Origin: Echinometra lucunter
Lineage: Eukaryota; Echinodermata; Echinoidea; Camarodonta; Echinometridae
Assembly: GCA_029962745.1 (NCBI GenBank)
Contig: CM057162.1
Location: 5,954,618-6,018,617, forward strand
Reading direction: 5' to 3'
Length of the DNA stretch: 64,000 nt
Position 1 is the stretch's first letter, and every line of letters starts with the position of its first letter. A model generated the notes under the pieces. That model did not search any database. It had not been told where the DNA came from and was given only the letters and a program-made list of their open reading frames with translations. The translations under genes were made by a program, and so were the position numbers. Shown here piece by piece: positions 58,169 to 64,000 of the stretch.

Positions 58169-58448
58169 CATCATCATCAACATTGTTGTTGTTGTTATTG
58201 TTATTGTTAAAATAATATTTATTGTTATCATTCATTTAATTTCAAGCAAACATCCTTCCATAAAACCTGGGGGATGATTTTACATGTCATCCCCCCCCCC
58301 TTGTGAGGTGGGGGATGCATGCCCCTCATTCCCCCCCCCCCCCCCCCCGCTGTCTTCGCCCCTGGTATGAACTATGAGATATCTTACTTATACAGGTACG
58401 TCTGATCACCTCATTTGTCGAATTCGTTTGCTTTCTCAAATCCATCTT
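56767..58448. mobile_element. hAT-like element related to 29208-30291, interrupted by a nested element and a gap
   Basis: Starts CAGGGGCATCGCTAGACTTTTTTG, almost the right-end terminal of the element at 29208-30291 read inward, followed by a G run and GATTGCCGAC sequence. It continues with CACTTGCCGAATTTG and GCGAACGCAGCGATCGAGG, the same internal units in opposite orientation. After the nested insertion (57258-58364) the same type of sequence resumes (CACCTCATTTGTCGAATTCG) and runs into the gap at 58449. Confidence 0.75.
57258..58364. mobile_element. Nested hAT-like element with 8-bp target duplication
   Basis: Starts CAGTGGCGTAGAGAGG and ends so that its reverse complement is CAGGGGCGAAGACAGC (imperfect terminal repeats). 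ATATGAAC (57250-57257) and GTATGAAC (58365-58372) are target duplications with one difference. Inside are a G run, CA microsatellite (57341-57380), two copies of CATTTTTCTGATTTTCACTCGCATTTTC-type sequence, an ATT microsatellite (58136-58168) and C runs. No transposase. Confidence 0.75.
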
Positions 58449-58948
58449 NNNNNNNNNNNNNNNNNNNNNNNNNNNNNNNNNNNNNNNNNNNNNNNNNNNN
58501 NNNNNNNNNNNNNNNNNNNNNNNNNNNNNNNNNNNNNNNNNNNNNNNNNNNNNNNNNNNNNNNNNNNNNNNNNNNNNNNNNNNNNNNNNNNNNNNNNNNN
58601 NNNNNNNNNNNNNNNNNNNNNNNNNNNNNNNNNNNNNNNNNNNNNNNNNNNNNNNNNNNNNNNNNNNNNNNNNNNNNNNNNNNNNNNNNNNNNNNNNNNN
58701 NNNNNNNNNNNNNNNNNNNNNNNNNNNNNNNNNNNNNNNNNNNNNNNNNNNNNNNNNNNNNNNNNNNNNNNNNNNNNNNNNNNNNNNNNNNNNNNNNNNN
58801 NNNNNNNNNNNNNNNNNNNNNNNNNNNNNNNNNNNNNNNNNNNNNNNNNNNNNNNNNNNNNNNNNNNNNNNNNNNNNNNNNNNNNNNNNNNNNNNNNNNN
58901 NNNNNNNNNNNNNNNNNNNNNNNNNNNNNNNNNNNNNNNNNNNNNNNN
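58449..58948. other. Assembly gap (500 Ns)
   Basis: Exactly 500 Ns inside a hAT-like element. Confidence 1.
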
Positions 58949-60423
58949 GTTTGTGATACTCTAAACTATGTTATCAAACTGTAACCGTTTAAGTTTTTAA
59001 AGACGTGTCTCAATCGAAACTTAATATTTGTATTCATCTGTACTCGATTCCTGACTTGCAAAGTATAAAAGATTGGCCATCTCTCACCTAAAACTAGGCC
59101 CATTTCCGGTATTCCATGTTGCACATTTATATTGTTAGTGCATACAGCTAAAAATGGACAATAAGCAAATCTCTTACATCCAGCCAAAGGGACAATGCTA
59201 TTGTGGCCTGATCGATTTGGAAAATTACCCTGCTTTCCTATGACTTTCAAACCAAGAAAAAATATCATTTAAAACATGTCAAAACAAAAAAAAAAAACCA
59301 CACAAAAAAAAACACACACACAAAAAAAAAAAACACGCAAGCAAACAAATAACCAAAATGTATTTACATTAAAGAGGTTTTATATTTCAAGTGTTTTGTG
59401 AGTAACTATGTAGTTGTTGTCGCTGCAAAGGATTCCTATAGACCAATTTCACCTCCGGTTTATGCATTTGGACCTCTATCGGACATTGCTGCAGTGGGCA
59501 AGCGCGCTGACCGCGATTGGCTCTGTGTACAAAATGAATGTAAGATATAAGATATGCCCCGATATTGTTCCATTTACTTTATTCTAGATCAAATAAATAA
59601 AGCATGGATACATGGGTAGATGAGGTAAGACAATGGTCATATCTGACGGATGAAGGTATGATGTATTTTTGTACTTTCGATGGTTTTTCAACTTAGTTTT
59701 GTCAGTAAAAGTTCGATTGCGGCATAGAAGCCGTAGTAAACGGGAGCCCTAAATCTTACCCTGTTTACAAAGTCATGTTTTCACTCATTAAATTTTACGC
59801 CAAAGTACATAATGATAATGTTTCTTGACTTCAAAGTCCTTTCTTATGATGTTTTTACCCACTGGCGACGAATTCCTTCACATTGCTTACGGAAACCTGT
59901 GTAGGGAATATGGCTTCTCACACAAACAGGCTTCATGAGTGTCACCATGACTTTAATTTCTTTTCAGCAAGGGAATGGTCTACAGCATTTTCTTTCTTTA
60001 TGCCTTGCCCTTTTGTATGTGCATGCTGTAGCCAGGTGTAGGGTTGCATAGACTCAACGTAAGGAGTGCGCATGCGCACATGACTCAACGGACCGCACTG
60101 TATCACGCGGCGGAAGGCAAGTAACGGTATTTTTTGAATTCGCGCTAACGGTCCTCTTAGTTCAGTGTCTCTCGAGACGAAAGCTAATAAAATCGCGGTT
60201 TGCGTCTAACTTACAGCTTTTCCTTCCAAATTATTGTTGGTTTCAGGGTTTTTGAGTATAAATACAAGTACTCATACACATGTTTCATCTTAGTTTGAGA
60301 ATTTTTTTAAATCAGCTGCTCACAAAGTTAGCCAATGCCTTTAAGGGAGAGCTCATTTTAACCTTGTTGAGGAAAGGTTGTGTCTAACCTCCTCTTATAC
60401 TTGAGAGGCTGGCGTGTTGTGTC
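58949..60423. other. Intergenic stretch; possible promoter near 60.1 kb
   Basis: No gene recognised before 60424. An A/C-rich simple stretch lies at 59285-59350. TGCGCATGCGCA (60067-60078) is a palindromic NRF1-type site in a locally CpG-richer part. Confidence 0.4.
60067..60078. promoter_or_regulatory. NRF1-like palindromic site
   Basis: TGCGCATGCGCA matches the NRF1 consensus exactly and lies about 350 bases before the candidate first exon at 60424. Function is inferred. Confidence 0.35.
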
Positions 60424-60565
60424 ATGACTGGGTGTGAATTGAGGGTAGAGATTTCCTCACTAGCAAGCATTCTCTGGCTAGCATGTTTAGGAACTCTTTT
60501 TTTTTTCCCGGCTGCTCACCGCACACCACCAGCACAACACCAGGAACCAGAATATCAAGATATCC
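60424..60565 (+). CDS. Candidate first exon with signal-peptide-like sequence
   Basis: From ATG the frame reads MTGCELRVEIS, a hydrophobic ASILWLACLGTLFFF core and then HRTPPAQHQEPEYQDI. A GTAAGT donor follows after one base of the next codon, giving a phase 1 exit like the neighbouring receptor gene. No second exon was found, and an LTR retrotransposon begins soon after. This could be a real gene start running out of the window or chance. Confidence 0.25.
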
Positions 60566-61675
60566 GTAAGTTTTTTTTTTTTGTTGTTTTTTTAGTTTTT
60601 TTTTTGTAGAGTAAGAACTTATATAGAAGTGATATGTAGAATTCTGAAAGATTGCTGTTATACATATGTAATAGGAAGGAACAAAATTAGTGAAGTTCAT
60701 TGTTATACATACCAGTTGTAGTGAGAAATTGTATACCTTGTTTTATTGACATTCTGGAAGATTAATTTCTCTGATGTTTAAATGACTGAAAAATTCGGTA
60801 AAGTTTAATTTCTTTCATGTATTGATCATCAGGCAAAATGTTAAATGTTTGTTGTATAAAATGTATGATTGCATTTAAATGCAGTAAGGACGCTTAATTC
60901 ATTGTAATAGGGGATATTTTTTTAGAATCCTATTTGGTATAATTTCTTTATACAGTCGTAAGTTTGGTCTACTGCTTAGCTGGGGCTAAGACTGTCAACC
61001 CTTCACTAGGACGTCGGCTGTGTGCCCTTCTCGTCCGTATTTCCGTCTCCGATGCCATCTTTCTGGTCGGGACGTCTCCATTATATCGTCGATATACCAG
61101 GTCTTGATCACCGCGTTCTCCATCGCAACCGTTTTTTTAAGCAAGGCTGACAAGTGATTCAGACTGTTAGAACTTTCGTCAGTTGTTCATGTATTGGTAA
61201 AGTGTGATCGACAGAATATTTGAATTCACCATCGAAAATAGGACTCAAAGACAGTGGTGCATTAAGAAAGAATTGTTTATTTTCTTCAGTATGATTTAAT
61301 TAATCTTCCTAAATGACTGAAGAAAACCGCAATTGGTATGTGAACGTATTATTCTGATGCATGCAAACAGTATTTTCTTTTAATGTAATACTTTATTGAT
61401 CGCTGATCGTTGAATTGTGATATGTGATGAATTATTGATGCATAATCCTGTGAACGGAACTGACTTGCAAAATTTGAAAAGACACAAATAATAAACAATT
61501 AAGCTGATATAATTGGATATAAATCTTTCATAGTTTATTTGTGAATTATTATGCAGTATTTTTTTTTGTAGTTAGTTACTCTGTATTCCACATAAATTCC
61601 TTTCTTATAAAATCACTTCATAATAGTTTACTTTTGTGGTTAAAAAAAAGGGAAGCAACAATTAAGTGACATTTC

Positions 61676-61693
61676 TGGCGACCGCGAAGGGAC
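61676..61693 (+). other. Primer binding site of the LTR retrotransposon (tRNA-Arg type)
   Basis: TGGCGACCGCGAAGGGAC is complementary to the 3' end of tRNA-Arg (UCG) including CCA, with at most one difference from the vertebrate version. The 5' LTR should end just upstream, perhaps at TGACA (61667-61671). The LTR start was not located because its partner lies outside the window. Confidence 0.65.
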
Positions 61694-61882
61694 ACTTTGT
61701 TAAATTCTTTAACAGTCTTTATCAACCTTCTGATTTTCACTGTTGTCAATAGCTTTTCTTTGATACAGATCTTTGAATGGTCATGGGATCTTGGAAGTTG
61801 TGCTGATCGGGTGAGGTGAAACAGCAGCCAAGTCCTTGTAAGTTATCAGTCCCTTTCAAATATTTGGGAGCATAATCTCAAA

Positions 61883-64000
61883 ATGGAGATTGAAAAATTG
61901 CATCGCATTGGGGAATCTCTAGGTTTGAGTGGTAGTGAGTTAAAGGATTTTATTGACGAGGAACGAAATCCAGCTAGGGAAGAGCGTGTTGAGGAGCGTG
62001 AAAGGGTTAAGAATGAAATTGAACTAACACAATTAAAATTAAGTTTGGAACGTGAGAAACGAGGAGTGAGAATGAGAATGATGTATCTCAAGTACATATT
62101 AGGCCTCCAAAATTACCTTCTTTTGATGAGGGAAAAGATAATTTGGACACCTACTTGAATAGATTTGAAAGGTATGCTAGTGCAAACAAATGGCAGCGCA
62201 ATACTTGGGCCACTAACTTGAGCGCGCTTTTAAGCAGTAAAGCATTGGACACGTATGCAAGGCTTAGTGATGATGAAGCAGTCGATTACGACAAATTGAA
62301 GGATGCATTGTTAAAGCGTTATGACTTAACTAGTGAAGGTTTTAGGAGAAAACTACGATCTGCTAAGCCCGAGGGGGGTGAGACAGCTCAACAATTTATT
62401 CATCGCATGCGAGGATATCTTGGGAAGTGGTTAACACTTGGTGGATATAAAAAAGAGTATGATGATTTAACAGAGATAATTCTTATTGAGCAGTTTCACA
62501 AAAGCTGCTCGAAGGAGCTATCAATGTTCATTAGAGAGAGTAAGCCACTCTCTCTGGTTGATCTTGCTAATGTAGCAGAACGGTATCTTGAGGCCAATTC
62601 AGGCTGGCACTCGCCATCAGCAGGGAAGGTAAATGTAAATGAGAAGAAATTACCTTCAGGTTCCTTTTCTTCTAAATTTCAGTTAGCAGGAAGACAGCAA
62701 TCAGCGGTCAGCAAGCCAGCGGGGGGACAACCATCAGGAAGCACACGATCTTCTATGAATACTACACGTCGTTGTTATATTTGCGGCAAGACCGGACATC
62801 TCGCCCAAGATTGTAACCAGAGAAGCAGATTGGCAGCAAGCTTAATGGTGGATGACCACATGGAAGAAGCAGGACAGGATCATCCGACACAAGCATCAAC
62901 TGAATCAGATGACCAGAGTATCTTCATGCAGGGACCCATGGAATTGCGGTCTGATGTCCCATCTCAAGACACGGGTCAATTGGATGACCAGTTCAGTAAT
63001 CAAGGTTTTGAACACGGCTGTTTGCTAATAGATACTTGTTTTTCTTGTGACAAAGCGATCCGGCCCAGAGTAGAGAGCCAGTTCAGGGACATCCCGACAT
63101 TGAGTGCAGTGTGTGGAGCCAAGCCTATTCGCACGATGCCGGTGGCGGAAGGACGAGTTAACGGAGCACCGGTCCAAGTTCTTCGAGACAGTGGATGCTC
63201 AACAGCAGTTATCAAGATGGAACTAGTTCGACCGGAGCAGCTGACAGATGAATGGCGGACCTGCGTTTTGATTGAAGGAACGACACGAAAGTTTCAAGTG
63301 GCGAGAGTAAGTGTTGACACACCACATTTTGTAGGAGAGTTAGATGTATTACGTATGAGTAATCCGGTATATCCATTGATACTCGGAAATGTGCCAGATG
63401 TTCGTAACCCAGGTGATCCTGATACCCAGTGGAAACCTGTTGAGCTGTTGGATGCTGTGGAGACGAGGCAGCAACGGAAAGAGGCATCCAAGCCACTGAG
63501 AGCACTGAAGGTACCAGGTCCGATTTCAGACGTTACCCCAGACGAATTTCGACATGAGCAGGAGAATGATCCCACACTTGACGTAGTTCGAAGACATGTA
63601 TCGTCTGGTGAGGTGAAGGAAGGTCGTAACGGTAGTAAATCAAAATTCAAACGGAAGAATGAGTTGTTGTACAGGGAATATCATTCAGCAATAGTTTCGG
63701 ATGAAAGTATTGATCAATTGATTGTACCTGAAAAGTATAGAAAGCAAATTCTCAAGTTAGCACATGAGTCGATTATGGGAGGTCATCTTGGTTCTAACAA
63801 GACGGCTGATAAGCTTTTTACCAATTTCTTTTGGCCAGGTGTACAAGCCGAGGTACAGAGATATTGCAGATCCTGCGATGCCTGCCAACGGGCCATACCC
63901 AAGGGAAGAATGACGAAAGTTCCACTAGGATCCACTCCAATTATCGACGAGCCATTTCACCGAGTAGCTGTGGACATCGTTGGACCAATCAAGCCGGTAA
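61883..64000 (+). pseudogene. Gag-protease-integrase polyprotein (one frameshift, runs off the window)
   Basis: Starts at ATG 61883 with an acidic coiled coil (MEIEKLHRIGESLGLSGSEL...REERVEERERVKNEIE). A one-base shift near 62065 moves to the frame that stays open to the window end. Gag: PPKLPSFDEGKDNLDTYL, a SCAN-like FIHRMRGYLGKWLTLGGY...LSLVDLANVAERYLEA, then the CCHC knuckle CYICGKTGHLAQDC. Protease: VLRDSGCSTAVIK with DSGC at the active site. Integrase: the HHCC zinc module (HESIMGGHLG ... CRSCDACQRAI) and the first catalytic Asp in VAVDIVGPI. Confidence 0.85.

Larger units (their letters stand above)
61676..64000 (+). mobile_element. Gmr1-like Ty3/Gypsy LTR retrotransposon, 5' part
   Basis: Primer binding site, leader, then one long gag-pro-pol frame that leaves the window. 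Integrase follows protease directly, without RT or RNase H between them, and Gag has a SCAN-like region. Both are features of Gmr1-type elements. The rest (RT, RNase H, 3' LTR) would lie beyond 64000. Confidence 0.8.

Overview
This is a eukaryotic, intron-rich and repeat-dense window, most likely from an echinoderm and probably a sea urchin. The main clue is a NACHT (NLR-type) gene whose first exon carries an N-terminal 2A-like GDIETNPGP motif; NLR proteins of this kind are known from sea urchin. Echinoderm-like Death-fold expansions and LINE, hAT and Gypsy/Gmr1-like elements fit the same view. There are three 500-base assembly gaps (15449-15948, 39949-40448, 58449-58948).

Genes. Two multi-exon genes lie head-to-tail on the minus strand. 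(1) 39566 to 16324: a complete 14-exon model of 1060 codons, assembled by eye from splice signals and reading phase. It encodes signal peptide, two Ig-like domains, one transmembrane helix, eight consecutive Death-fold-like exons, and a Thr/Lys-rich tail with a stop codon followed by AATAAA. Every intron is phase 1. I know of no described receptor family with this layout, and it is the main find. (2) 55934 to 52265: an NLR with a 2A-like leader, Death domain, NACHT with an unusual ~160-residue insertion, and a single LRR-like exon; the 3' end was not found. A weak candidate signal-peptide first exon lies on the plus strand at 60424-60565.

Mobile elements. 0-15 kb holds a duplicated ~2.9-kb unit (1-2880 and 11937-15330) that begins with a TGA/GGT microsatellite, a dead RTE-type LINE split by a TA-flanked element, a 57-bp tandem array and a small hAT element. 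Introns of the receptor gene carry a dead Jockey-superfamily LINE (18.3-22.8 kb), a 1.08-kb hAT element with perfect 8-bp target duplication (29208-30291), and an element (30343-35143) that itself contains a TTAA-flanked insertion (31859-34472). Between the two genes are a second copy of that element (its empty site), a DR1-rich tandem repeat, an inverted-repeat element with internal hairpins, and an almost intact L2-like LINE. Beyond the NLR are nested hAT elements and, running off the right edge, a Gmr1-like LTR retrotransposon (SCAN-like Gag, CCHC, protease, then integrase).

How it fits together: both genes pair a sensing module (Ig ectodomain, or NACHT/LRR) with Death-fold adaptor modules, so the locus looks like part of an innate-immune or cell-death signalling repertoire. 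That role is inferred from domains only. All exon boundaries are unsupported by transcript data.
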